From assembly GCF_000143415.4 (NCBI RefSeq), contig NW_003314285.1, forward strand, positions 1,740,966-1,804,965: a DNA stretch of 64,000 nucleotides, read 5' to 3'. The DNA comes from Selaginella moellendorffii (Eukaryota > Streptophyta > Lycopodiopsida > Selaginellales > Selaginellaceae). Position 1 is the stretch's first letter, and every line of letters starts with the position of its first letter. The notes under the pieces are model-generated. The model made no database searches. It had not been told where the DNA came from and saw nothing but the letters and a program-made list of their open reading frames with translations. The translations under genes were made by a program, and so were the position numbers. This document shows positions 1 to 10,088 of the stretch, piece after piece.

Positions 1-316
1 TTCCGGACGTTGATCTCTGCCAAGAATCAGTCCAAGAAGGAAAACCAAAACAAACAACATGTTTAGAGCTTTAGAAAAGGAGGAGGAGAAAAAAAAGAGC
101 TGCTAGGTACCTCTCATAGAAGAAAGCCAATGGCGCGAGGATTAAGAATCCGATGCAGTTCTGATAGAGCGGAAAAACAAAACGACCGAGAGATCCAACG
201 CGTGAAGTTTTCAGAAGAATCGTGAATCCGGCGCTTCCCAACTGCACTATCGCGAGCGCCGCGTTGAGATAGCTCTTGTCTGGCGCATTTTGGTAATACG
301 AGGGCAACTCCGCCAT
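1..316 (-). CDS. WAT1-related EamA/DMT-type membrane transporter, 5' part only
   Basis: Two exons of a minus-strand gene that runs off the left edge. Exon 1 is 316..111, starting at MAELPSYY; its donor GT is at 110-109. Exon 2 enters at 16 after an AG at 18-17. The joined reading (YERDQRPE) gives the FFYER-x-RP stretch that follows the second helix in plant WAT1-like proteins. Two hydrophobic segments are visible, around residues 15-32 and 45-60, as expected for the start of a ten-helix EamA transporter. Related plant proteins export or import auxin and amino acids, but this fragment does not show a substrate. An upstream in-frame ATG at 394 exists; I prefer 316 because family proteins begin shortly before the first helix. 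It is divergent from the gene at 582. Confidence 0.6.
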
Positions 317-581
317 TTGATCGCTATCGGCAGGAGCCGCAATCGAAGATCCTGAGCAGTCCCACGGGAGCACTCGATTTTTATTCCTGAGCAACGAGTG
401 GAGAGATTCACTGCGAGATCTTGGATGAGAGAATGCGTACCAGGTCGATAGAAAGCCCCATCGCTTAAAAGCCCTAGTCTCGCGGATTTTGCCATGAGAA
501 TATACTTCTAGGCGTTAGAGCATCTGACACGTGGCCGCATTTGAGCCAGGGTTTTAGGGTTCCAGCTCTGTGGTGGAATCC

Positions 582-1313
582 ATGGCTGCCTCTCTCGTTG
601 GCTCTTCGTCTACCTCCACTACTCGATCATTCCTAGGGTTTACGCCTAGGAAGCAACAACAACGGAGATTTTCGCTCCAGATCGTCCGGGCCATCAAGGC
701 GCCAGAAGAATGCAACGAGGAAGAATGCGCTCCCACCAAGGAGGTAAATATCTCGTGAAACAATTCGTGAGCCTAGAACATTTGATCCAGGACCGAAATT
801 TTCACTCGATTGATCTCTAGGTTGGGAGCTTGAGCATGGACTGGAAAGCCGAAGAGAACACCAAAGTGGTAGGAACTTTCCCCCCAATCGGGAAGCAAAA
901 CAGGGTCACAGGCTATGTCGAGAAGGATTCTGCCGGTCAGACCAACGTCTACGCAGTCGAGGTACGTAGAATCGATCAAAATTCTTTCCAGCCGCTGAGA
1001 TTTCCTCCCAAAATTCCTGCTCCAGCCCCCGGTTTATGTCGCGGAATCGGCCATTAGCACTGGATCGGCTGGAGCATCGTCTCAAGGCAGCGAGAACACA
1101 GTCGCGATCATCGCAGGGCTGGGAATCGTCACAGTGGCCGCCACTGCTGTGATTCTATCCCAAGAATCGGCTCCACCGCAAGCAGGGTACTCGGGGCCTC
1201 CTCTCAGCTATTACATCCAGAAATTCCAACCATCGCCCGCTCTCACCCCAGTCCAGATCGAGGAACCACCATTGATTAGCGGAGAAGAAGAAGCTCCTCC
1301 TCTTTCTCAGTAG
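582..1313 (+). CDS. Chloroplast thylakoid single-pass protein, MPH1-like
   Basis: Three exons, 582..743, 821..961 and 1026..1313, all in phase 0, give 196 residues. The N-terminus is rich in Ser, Thr and Arg with no acidic residues, like a plastid transit peptide. The conserved-looking middle contains AEENTKVVGTFPP and PPVYVAESAISTGSAG. One hydrophobic segment (about residues 125-145, VAIIAGLGIVTVAATAVIL) could span the thylakoid membrane, followed by a proline-rich acidic tail. This layout matches the plant proline-rich thylakoid protein MPH1, which protects photosystem II under high light. The family assignment rests on memory of the architecture and needs a search; a plastid membrane protein is the safer statement. 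The neighbour downstream is PsbW, also a PSII protein. Confidence 0.55.
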
Positions 1314-1506
1314 TAAAGCCCTACATTTCCCTCTAAAAACGAAAGATTTTTTTTAAAATCACGCTTGACGTGTCACGTAACGCCACGTGTCACACGCAGG
1401 ACCAATGGCGGCGGATAAGCTTATCGTCAGACCTAGACCGAAGCTAGTAACGAGATCCAAGCCTATTAACCGAGCTCACATTTGTGGTAGAGAGAGCGTC
1501 TGAGCT

Positions 1507-1958
1507 ATGGCCGCCTCTACTCTCGCCGTGAGCACTGTGAGCGCTGGGGCATTCCTTGGCCAATCCGTTTCTGTGAATCGCGCCTCAGTGAAGCCAATCG
1601 TGGGTAAGTCGTTCGATGCTTAATTCGAGACTCCAATCCAATTCTATGGGAATTTTGCCCAGGATTGCCGGCATTGCGAGGCGGGAGGATCCTTTGCTCG
1701 GCCGAGAAGAAGGAATCCGCAGCATCTGGCATCGCTGCATCGTTTGCTACAGCGGCAGCTACCTTCGCCGCAGCTCATCCTGCTCTAGCTCTTGTGGATG
1801 AGAGATTATCGACAGAGGGCACTGGGCTTGGATTGGGAGTGAGCGATGGATCGCTAGCTTGGATTCTCGTCATCGTTCCTTTCGCGCTGTGGGGCTTCTT
1901 CTACAGTTTCTCTCAGACGCTCCCCAGTGGAGAGGACGATGGAGGATTGTCGCTGTAA
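1507..1958 (+). CDS. PSBW: Photosystem II reaction centre protein W, nuclear encoded
   Basis: Exon 1 is 1507..1603 and exon 2 is 1663..1958, joined across a GGA glycine codon to give 130 residues. An N-terminal plastid transit region and a second Ala-rich thylakoid signal (about residues 55-76, ending PALA) precede the mature part, which begins LVDERLSTEGTGLGLG and has one transmembrane helix (LAWILVIVPFALWGFFYSF) and an acidic C-terminus ending GGLSL. This is the standard PsbW plan: a roughly 6 kDa single-helix subunit that stabilises PSII dimers and supercomplexes. The intron is only 59 bp. Start choice follows the transit peptide. Confidence 0.9.
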
Positions 1959-2036
1959 AATCACTTGAATATCTTAAATGTAAAATCTAGCCCGCCATAA
2001 TTTCAAGGTTTCTAGGGTTCTTCATTCTTTAGTGGA

Positions 2037-4391
2037 ATGGCGATGGCGCTCCCGCATTGCGCCATGGTTGGGAGATCTATCTCTCCGCTAGTGAAGGTCA
2101 GGAAGGTCTCGATTTCCAGAAGAGTCACGGCGTGCGCTGTTGGGGAAGGAGAACGCGCAGCATTGAGGCAAGATCGCGATAGTTCGAATCGAAATGGAAC
2201 AGTCTATGCTCGAGCCATGGATTCCATGCCTCCGGAGGGCTTTGCAGTGCTCATGTCCTGTGGCGTGGGGCTCTTGACTGGAATCGGCGTCGTAGCATTC
2301 AACTACACAGTAAGTGATCTTTCTTGGAGAATTTTTTCTCCCAAAATCTCAGTGTTTTTCTATCCAGGTGCACGAAATCCATGACATTGTGTGGCATGGA
2401 GTTCCTCGAGTGACGTGGTTTAGATCCCAGCCGCTTGCCGAAACTTGGAAGCAGATTATGATTGTGCCTGTGGGTGGTGGATTCGTTGTTGGTTTGATCA
2501 ACTTCCTACAGTCCTGGATCGATCGGAGCGACTCCAAATTGTGGACAAAGGTACAAGCTCTTTCGAGGCCGCTCTTAAAAAGCGTAGCTGCTGCTGTGAC
2601 TCTTGGCACGGCCAATTCACTGGGTCCAGAAGGCCCGAGTGTGGAGATCGGTGCATCGGTTGGTAATGGCATCGGCTCAGCGTTTAGAAGTAGCCGCGAG
2701 AGAACGCTAGCCCTCAAGGCTGCCGGATCTGCAGCAGGCATTTCATCTGGTAAAGTTCTTCATCACTTTTAAGTTGCTTGACATCTATACGTTCTTGTGA
2801 ATTTTTGCAGGACTGTTGTGATTTATATACCTTTGTGGTATGCTGCAGGATTTAATGCAGCTGTAGCCGGGTGCTTCTTCGCTGTTGAATCCGTGCTAAA
2901 ATCTTCACTTGCTGCTGATTCGGCTGGGTCTTTAACCACTGCCATGGTTATATTAAGTTCCGTTCTTGCCACCGTTGTTTCCCAAGCAGGACTTGGAAGC
3001 GATCCGGCTTTTAAGATTCCAAGTTATGACTTTCGATCTCCCGCAGGTATGTGACAAAAAACTTTTTTGGTGCAAGTTTGAACGGCATTCTGTGCAGAGC
3101 TCCCTTTGTATCTCGTGCTTGGTGTCATTTGTGGAGGTTTGTCGATCTCCTTGACAAAGTGTTCCGCAGCCGCTTCTTCTTTATTTGACAACCTGCAGAA
3201 ATCAACAGGCATTCCTTCAGCGTTTTTGCCACCTCTTGGGGGATTATGTGTTGCAGTGATCGCTCTTGCGTACCCGGAAGTTCTCTACTGGGGTTTCGAG
3301 AACGTCGATGCAATATTAGAGTCAAGACCCTGGGCAAGAGGTCCGCCAGCTGATCTACTTTTCCAGATTGTCGCAGCAAAAGTGGTAGCTACATCTCTGT
3401 GCCGCGGTTCTAGACTCGTTGGAGGTTTTTATGCGCCTTCTCTCTTTATTGGAGCTTCTCTGGGGTCAGCTTATGGTAAACTAGCAGGATACATTATCAG
3501 CCACGCGAATCCTATGTATCATCTCGACGCTTTGGAAGTGGCTGCGCCGCAAGCATATGCGTTGGTAAGCTACGTTGTTTTATCAACGTATGTAACTTAA
3601 ATTGCATCGCAGGTCGGAATGGCAGCAGTGCTTGCGGGAGTCTGTCAAGTGCCTTTTACATCTATTTTGCTGCTTTTTGAACTCACCCGTGACTACCGTA
3701 TCATACTACCTCTCATGGCAGCGGTTGGTCTATCATCGTGGATTGCCTCGAGCTATATTAGCCAAGAAAAGTCTGGATCACTGGATGCGACGAGTTCAAA
3801 GGATGATAAGGAGGAACTTTGCTACGTTGAAGAGTCGTTATGCGTGACAGATGTTTCTGAAACCAAGCTGGCTAAGGAACTTCTCGTATCGGCTGCTGTT
3901 CGGGAGGACTACCTCGCAGTTACTCCAGATGCTAACGTTGAAGCCACGCTTTTTTCGATGCTTAGAGAGAAGAAATGGTGCGCGCTGGTCATTGGAAGCA
4001 ACAAGTGTCTGGAAGGTATTCTTACTCTCGGAGACATCCAGGAAGAACTTCGAAAGCCTTCTGAGGTATGGACGGCAATATTTTCAGGCTGACATTGTCT
4101 TTCTTTCCCAGGTTCCTCAAAAGAAAGTATCTGATATCTGCAGGACGAACGTCGTTACTGCAAAGCTCCGTATGAATTTGGAAAGTGCTCAAAGGCTTCT
4201 AGCCAATCGTGGCTTGAGGCAGCTTCCTGTTTTATCAGAAGATGGACAGGTTGTTGGCATCATCGATCAAGATGCGATTAAGCTAGCTTGCAGGTAAGAA
4301 GTCTTTAAGGTTTTTTCATGACAAGGAATGCATGCTAACATAATTTTCTGCCAGGGTAGAGGCAACAAAGAAGCTTCTGCCTATGCAGTGA
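2037..4391 (+). CDS. CLC-e: CLC-e-type chloride channel/transporter with C-terminal CBS region
   Basis: Seven exons: 2037..2309, 2368..2749, 2849..3046, 3098..3564, 3613..4065, 4112..4293 and 4355..4391; phases join cleanly to 663 residues. The CLC filter motif GPEGPSVEIG is intact in exon 2, followed by GISSGFNAAVAGCFFAVES, which is the conserved CLC core. Exon 4 ends the pore region with GGFYAPSLFIG. The last third contains two CBS-like segments (YLAVTPDANVEATLF and RQLPVLSEDGQVVGIID). The first ~45 residues look like a plastid transit peptide. Sequence pattern, including YDFRSPAGELPLYL, fits plant CLC-e, a thylakoid-located anion channel that helps adjust photosynthesis and ion balance. 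Ends in KKLLPMQ. Clustered with two other plastid genes. Confidence 0.88.
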
Positions 4392-4717
4392 ACTTGCTCT
4401 CACTCGAAGTTCTCGGAATGTTTTAACGGAAATGGTCGGCACGGGTTCCACTTCTTTTATATTTTTCAAGAACCGAGGCGTAATGCGACCTTATCTTATC
4501 AGCGGCGAGCCGTAACAGACATGGATTATGAAAATCCTTCGCACTCAGTGGGTCGTGGGCACGGACGGAAATTGCTAGAAAACTCGCACGTCTTGGGATC
4601 CTGGTGCGCTGCTTCAAGCCCCGGGGTTAAGCTTTTCCGCATGCTTCTTTGGATCGCCTCACTCGTGCTCTCGCTATGGCGCTCCAGGGCTTAAGAAGAC
4701 GGCCCTGTTTCTTCTCC
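4392..4717. other. Intergenic, 3' end of CLC-e and 5' leader of next gene
   Basis: No supported gene. An upstream ATG at 4718 opens an 11-codon reading frame (MADGAVRSSR) that overlaps the start of the methyltransferase-like gene in another frame. Confidence 0.5.
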
Positions 4718-4724
4718 ATGGCGG

Positions 4725-6296
4725 ATGGGGCGGTCAGATCAAGCAGGTAAGCCAGTGAGGTATTTCAGGATGCATCACCACCAGCAGCAGCAACACGGTC
4801 GAAGATCATGTTGCCACGGTTTGAAGCTGTGGAGGATAGTGTGGAGCATACAGGTCCTTCTGGCAATGCTGGTGGTAACAGTCATGGCTACCAGCCTGGT
4901 GCGGCTCTACTTTATGGGTTTCTTCGGCAAGGACCATGCTCACTTCTTCAATCGTCCTTGGTCAACTCTGGGAGGGGACACTCAGCACATTGACAGGCAA
5001 GGGATGGTAGTGGGTAGTCCTCAGCTAGATTCACTAGTATCAAGTGTCAGCAGTCTCCAGGGGAAAGTAGGCAAGGCTATGGAGTCGATCCAGGAGAGCA
5101 TGACTACGGGACAGGGAGAAAAATCGCCGGAGTGGCAGGAGCAGAGCAGGCTTCTGTTGGACGTTGCTGTCGCTCTTGACCAGGCCAAGTCACTCCTCAT
5201 GCAGCTCAAAATCACTGGATGCGTGCAGCAGAGTACGGCAGCGTCCAAAGTCCAAGACAACAAAACCTCGAACTTGGAGTCTTCTAGCTTCGGCGTGGAG
5301 GAGATTAACAAGTACCTTCTTCCCAGGGAGCATAGGCTGGAGCCTGGAAAGAAAAACTTCATGGGAGGGAACGCAACGTTTCCGTCCGTCGGGCTGGCCT
5401 GTGCTACGTCGATGAAGGCAGAGCTGGAGCAGTACATGGACTACGACGTCGGAGATTACTGTCCGGATGATTGGACGCTGGGACAGAAGCTCTTGGTGCA
5501 TGGATGCGATCCTCTTCCTCGAAGGAGATGCCTTGCCCGAGCACCGCAGTTATACCAGAAGCCACTAGCTGCAAATGAGTCGCTGTGGCGGATTCCGGAC
5601 AGCCGAAACGTCCGATGGAACAACTACAAGTGCAAGAACTTTGAGTGTTTGGCTGGGAACAAACCAAAGAACGGCACTTCAAACTCCTCATCCAGCAAGG
5701 GCTTCTACAAGTGCTCCGAGTGCTTCGACCTCCTTGGATATGAGAAGTGGAGATGGGTGACGGTGAATCTAAGCACAAGCACGGCTGCGGACTTCCGGAT
5801 CTCCGATGTTCTGGCGCTCAAGCCCGCGGGGGAAATCCGGATTGGAGTCGACTTTAGCGTTGGGACAGGGACGTTTGCTGCCAGGATGAAGGAGCACAAC
5901 GTGACAATCATCTCGGCCACTCTAAACCTCGGTGCACCCTTCAACGAGATGATCGCCTTGCGTGGACTCGTCCCGCTCTATCTCTCCGTCAACCAGCGCC
6001 TTCCTTTCTTCGACAATACACTGGATATATTACATACGACGCTTTTTCTGGATGGCTGGATCGATCACATCCTACTGGACTATATTCTCTTCGACTGGGA
6101 CCGTGTTCTTCGTCCGGGAGGTTTGCTTTGGATCGACCGTTTCTTCTGCCCGAAGCAAGACATTGATGACTATCTTTACTTCTTCCTCCAGCTGCACTAC
6201 AAGAAGCATCTCTGGGTGGTTACTCCGAAGCTGGACAAAGATGGAAAAGAGCTCTTTTTCTCGGCCGTGCTAGAGAAACCGCCCAGGCCCTTTTGA
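4725..6296 (+). CDS. Type II membrane SAM-methyltransferase-like protein (At1g29790-like)
   Basis: Single-exon 523-residue protein. A His/Gln-rich cytosolic N-terminus precedes one signal anchor (about residues 35-68). A long lumenal stalk with coiled-coil-like stretches (about 100-160) is followed by a Cys-containing segment (CDPLPRRRCLA) and a Rossmann-like methyltransferase domain. Motif I is IGVDFSVGTGTFAARM near residue 375, and the post-motif region contains DRVLRPGGLLWIDRFF, the usual motif III turn. The plan matches the plant At1g29790-type putative methyltransferases, relatives of the Golgi pectin methyltransferases, but shorter than QUA2-type proteins. Substrate unknown. Golgi location is inferred from topology. 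The ATG at 4725 is the first in this frame after the leader; an out-of-frame ATG lies 7 nt upstream. Confidence 0.75.
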   Translation: MGRSDQAGKPVRYFRMHHHQQQQHGRRSCCHGLKLWRIVWSIQVLLAMLVVTVMATSLVRLYFMGFFGKDHAHFFNRPWSTLGGDTQHIDRQGMVVGSPQLDSLVSSVSSLQGKVGKAMESIQESMTTGQGEKSPEWQEQSRLLLDVAVALDQAKSLLMQLKITGCVQQSTAASKVQDNKTSNLESSSFGVEEINKYLLPREHRLEPGKKNFMGGNATFPSVGLACATSMKAELEQYMDYDVGDYCPDDWTLGQKLLVHGCDPLPRRRCLARAPQLYQKPLAANESLWRIPDSRNVRWNNYKCKNFECLAGNKPKNGTSNSSSSKGFYKCSECFDLLGYEKWRWVTVNLSTSTAADFRISDVLALKPAGEIRIGVDFSVGTGTFAARMKEHNVTIISATLNLGAPFNEMIALRGLVPLYLSVNQRLPFFDNTLDILHTTLFLDGWIDHILLDYILFDWDRVLRPGGLLWIDRFFCPKQDIDDYLYFFLQLHYKKHLWVVTPKLDKDGKELFFSAVLEKPPRPF

Positions 6297-6383
6297 CATC
6301 CAAGTAAATCTCGGTCTATTTTACTTTTTCGCTTTTCATATGCGTTCTTTGTAGAACATACACACAGGCAAGACAGAGAACAG

Positions 6384-8522
6384 TTATCTCCCCTCCAGTG
6401 GAGCAGTATTATACCTCCTACTCAAAACTGCAGCTGTTTCCCACTCCAGGGAGCTCTCCAGCAGCTTGGAGAGCTTAAAAGTTACGTCTTTCGTATTGGG
6501 CCGCGCATCCGGATCAGCGTCCACACAGGATCTCGCCACCTCCACAAAGTTGAGAGCTATGTCCCAAGGGACCGCATTGTCCAAGATGGGATCAGCCCAG
6601 TGCTTGAGCTTCTCAATCTTCTCATCATTGTCGTCACCAGCAAACCCGTCGGTCAGCTTCACAAACGCGTCGGCCAAGTACTGCTTTTCCGAGCCGGTGC
6701 CCGTGCTGAGAATGGCCTCCCGTCCCGTGAAGAGCTCCAGCAGTACAACGCCGAAGGCATATACGTCCACTTTGGTGGTGACAAAACCATGCGTCAGGTA
6801 CTCCGGAGACATATATCCCTGCGTTCCGGCAATGTGCTTGGTGAGAGCCGCATCGTTCACCAGTCTGGCCATCCCGAAGTTGGCAACTTTGGCACGCAGA
6901 TTGGCGTCCAGCAATATGTTGCTGCTCTTCACGTCCTTGTGCACGAAGCTGGGCTTGGTGTAGTCGTGAATGTACTCGAGGCCCGTGGCAACGTCCATAG
7001 CTACCTGGAGTCTCGTGTTCCAGCTCAGGAAAGCCGAAGACACCGACGCCGAGCCCATGGGAGCGTTCTCTATCTTAGACATCGCAGTAGCGGCAGGGGT
7101 CCTGTTATGGAGGCAGCTGCTCAAGGAGCCATTGTCGGCATACTCGTAAACCAGGAACAGCTTGTCGTCACCGCTGCAAATTCCAATCAGCTTCACCAGG
7201 TTGCTGTGGTGGACTTTGCACAGGATTTTCAGCTCCTGGGACGTGGTTCCTCCCTTCATCTCCTTGATGGCAACCAGCTGCTTCCGGAGTATTCCCCGGT
7301 AAACAGAACCTTGGATGAGATGAGAAGCACTGAAGTTGTTTGTGGCGTCGCAGAGCTCCTCATACGAGAACACGACTGGCCTCTCCGAGTCGACGAGGCC
7401 ATGCATCCCCGCAAGGAGAGGTGCGTGCGGAGACGGCTGCTCTTTCGACGGCTCGGCGTAGCTGCTGCTCACGGAGCTCCCAAACGCGCCAAAGTTGCGG
7501 TCATCCTTGCTGCCGCCGTGGCCATAGCTGGACTTCTGCAAGGACGCCTTCGTCACCTTTCTCGGCCTCCGCCTGTAGAAGATGACGAGCGCCAGGACGA
7601 CGAGAAGAACCGCCGCTACGCAGGCCACTGCAATGCCAACGTACATCCCAGTGTTGCTGCCGGAAGACGACGAAGAGTCCGGAGAAGGAGAATTATTTGG
7701 GGGATTATTCGCGGGAGGCGGAGCCGCCGGCGAAAGCGTCTGGCGAGGCAGCGGTGGCGGGTCTTGGCTCGCCCTTAGCAGCAGTGTCGTGAAGGCTTGC
7801 AAGTTGGAGTCCTGGACAGCACTCCCGGACACCGTATTATCGGAAGCTAGCCGAGTCCGTGAAACGTTCCAGGCCCTGGCGATCCCGTCCAAGATCTCCC
7901 CCGGCCAGATGCTGTAAGTCACCAGCGACGTCACCCCCGCGGCGACTTGTGCGGAGCTCGGGCATGCGCAGCGGATGGGGAAGACTATCGAATCGCCAGG
8001 CTGCAAGTTCGTGGGAACCGCCAGTGGGTTTGCGCGCTCCACCGCCTGGTACGTCGTCAATCCTTGGAAGGTCCCGTTGGAGACGAGATAGAGCGTATCT
8101 CCTGACTGGATGATGTAGGTGGCGTTGAACTGGGAGCGTCCGGAGGCGCAGGAGCAGTTCAAGGGGATGAGGAGGACCTGGTCGGGGACGAGCGTCGCGG
8201 ACTGGGCGATTTGCGAGGCCTCGGCGAGCTGCTCCACGCTCAATCGAAAGCGGAGGCCGACCGACTGGAGAGTGTCGCCCTGGAGAGCTCGGTACGCTGC
8301 GTAGGCCTGGCAGGAAGTGGAGTTACTGACGCAGCTATAGCCCTCTTGGTCGGATTCGATGTAGGCTTGCTGGGCATTCGCGGATGGATCGCTCCATAGC
8401 AGCAGGAGAACCAGCAAAGCGGTGGAGATCATCCCGAGCAGTGGCGATGGCGATCGCCGCAGCGGCATCGGAAATCTAGCCCCCGCGATCGCCATTGGAA
8501 TGGGAAAAGATTTAGAAGTCAC
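6384..8522 (-). CDS. LysM receptor-like kinase, LYR/LYK4-5 type, atypical kinase
   Basis: Intronless, 712 residues. A signal peptide (to about residue 50) leads to an ectodomain with three LysM-like segments (about 72-120, 134-182, 200-250) separated by the CxC pairs CSC (123-125) and CAC (185-187) that are diagnostic for plant LysM receptors. A Pro/Ser-rich stalk and one transmembrane helix (about 293-316) follow. In the kinase domain the Gly-rich loop is shortened to IQGSVYRG, Lys420 (VAIK) and HKD (528-530) with its Asn are kept, but DFG is NFG (548-550). Such receptors bind chitin or lipo-chitin oligosaccharides at the plasma membrane and usually signal with a catalytically active partner (CERK1/LYK type). 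The P-loop form resembles the NFR5/LYK4/LYK5 class. Several upstream in-frame Met exist; M1 and M31 are both possible starts. Confidence 0.85.
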   Translation of the reverse strand: MTSKSFPIPMAIAGARFPMPLRRSPSPLLGMISTALLVLLLLWSDPSANAQQAYIESDQEGYSCVSNSTSCQAYAAYRALQGDTLQSVGLRFRLSVEQLAEASQIAQSATLVPDQVLLIPLNCSCASGRSQFNATYIIQSGDTLYLVSNGTFQGLTTYQAVERANPLAVPTNLQPGDSIVFPIRCACPSSAQVAAGVTSLVTYSIWPGEILDGIARAWNVSRTRLASDNTVSGSAVQDSNLQAFTTLLLRASQDPPPLPRQTLSPAAPPPANNPPNNSPSPDSSSSSGSNTGMYVGIAVACVAAVLLVVLALVIFYRRRPRKVTKASLQKSSYGHGGSKDDRNFGAFGSSVSSSYAEPSKEQPSPHAPLLAGMHGLVDSERPVVFSYEELCDATNNFSASHLIQGSVYRGILRKQLVAIKEMKGGTTSQELKILCKVHHSNLVKLIGICSGDDKLFLVYEYADNGSLSSCLHNRTPAATAMSKIENAPMGSASVSSAFLSWNTRLQVAMDVATGLEYIHDYTKPSFVHKDVKSSNILLDANLRAKVANFGMARLVNDAALTKHIAGTQGYMSPEYLTHGFVTTKVDVYAFGVVLLELFTGREAILSTGTGSEKQYLADAFVKLTDGFAGDDNDEKIEKLKHWADPILDNAVPWDIALNFVEVARSCVDADPDARPNTKDVTFKLSKLLESSLEWETAAVLSRRYNTAPLEGR

Positions 8523-8939
8523 CCACCTATGTCATGCGGCTCGAGGCTAGCAGCGAATCTTCTTCCACGGAGCGTTCGTCCTAGGCGATGGCCGCCATAG
8601 CCAGTCCTTCCAATTAGCGAGACAGTGTTAAACGATCCAGTCAACTATGGCGATGCCACGCTGGCGGGGCTCCATTGGGTCGTACATGTGCCGGGGCTGA
8701 CACGTAACGTCTCGAGCTTGACCGAACACCGAGTGGGATTTGGTGCCCCATTCAAGCACGGGTCAACACGGCGGGAAGTTTCGACAATTACAAGGGAAGA
8801 TTTGGAGATGTGGTCGCAATTAAACAGTAATCTTTGTCAGATCTATTGGCTCCTCAATAGGATAATTTGGTTCTTGACAGCCATGTTTATGGTCTTATAA
8901 TTGCCCAAAAAAATGCCACATTCCTATGTATTGCAATTG

Positions 8940-9044
8940 CCCCCAATGCAATGCCAGCAAATGCCACATTCAGGCAAATACTATCTCTCAATATACAATT
9001 TTTATTCCCCCAATGCAATGCCAGAAAATGCCACATTCAGGTAA
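8940..9044. repeat. Direct repeat of about 38 bp, two copies
   Basis: Copies at about 8940-8978 and 9007-9044 share CCCCCAATGCAATGCCAG, then AAATGCCACATTCAGG. A partial third copy (AATGCCACATTC) lies at 8913. No gene overlaps. Confidence 0.7.
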
Positions 9045-9185
9045 ATTATAATACGTCTTGCAATTTCCCAATGCGCTTAAGACTTTGATTCATTACATTT
9101 CCTGAAATATTCCACTAATACAGCAAATACCCAATGTGGGTATTACTTGAATGATTGTACTTGGTCTTCTACCGTACAAGATCCA

Positions 9186-9210
9186 CATGCATGCATGCAT
9201 GCGTGCATGA
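9186..9210. repeat. CATG tetranucleotide microsatellite
   Basis: About five CATG/CGTG units in a row, in the intergenic region. Confidence 0.8.
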
Positions 9211-10088
9211 ATGTGCTTTCTCTCTTCCCTCGTCTCGTCATGGCTCCATGATGACTATTATTGACCACGATACAAAGATGGCGCGGCCATGCATGGCTCT
9301 GGCGGTCCCTCCCATCCGACGGTACCAAATCGCCAGGAATCAATCTGCGTCCGTCGGTTTATGCCTGTCTTTGCGTGTCATCCATGTCCCTTATTCCTGC
9401 TGCACAAAGCTCGGCTCGGAAAAACTCTCTTTCCATTAAGAAAAGAAAGGGCTTTTCTCGTTCCGATTGATTCCTCTTTTGCCAGCGATGATCTCTCATC
9501 CGGCCTTGTTTATGCCTTTTTATTGAGCTTCTCACCAACGGGAGGTACAAAGGATTCTCCAAACTGCTAGTAAAAAAATTGTGATCTTGCAACGGTGTTC
9601 GAGGCATTGAGCAGAGCAACACAACACTGCACAGGCTTTGGCGGCAGTGCTGCCTCTTTTCTCCATTGTTTCTTTTGGTCATTGCCATCTTCTCGTGGAT
9701 ATTTTTTTTCCTCTTGATTGATTGACGCGGTGGTGGTGTTGTTTTCTTTCTTTTCTTTCGAATTGGCATCCGTAAGCCTCTGCATATCAAGCTGCAATCA
9801 GTGCAGATAAAGCACAGGAATCATTTTGTAGAAAAGCAAAAGGCGGGTGTACACACACGGCGCGCTGCAGCAGAGTAGTCACGAGATTGATAGATTACCT
9901 CCAATCGAACATGGGCTCCAACGAGACAATTGGCACTGCCCGAGAAAGAAAACACACTTAAAAGAACGTTGGTGAAATGGTCAACTCAAAATGCCTTGAA
10001 ATGGCATTTGCTGGCAGCGCCACACTTGGCTAATCACAATGACATTTTCGAATCAAACACACACAAAAAGGTAAACCCGGTGATCTAT

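Larger units (their letters stand above)
8523..10088. other. Intergenic region between LysM kinase and IDD gene
   Basis: No supported gene on either strand. Holds a short direct repeat (8940-9044), a CATG microsatellite (9186-9210), and AT-rich sequence that is probably 3' flank of the IDD gene. Confidence 0.5.

Noticed and set aside
6600-7778. 392-codon plus-strand open frame
   Set aside because: Exactly antisense to the LysM kinase gene; composition-driven shadow with no domain.
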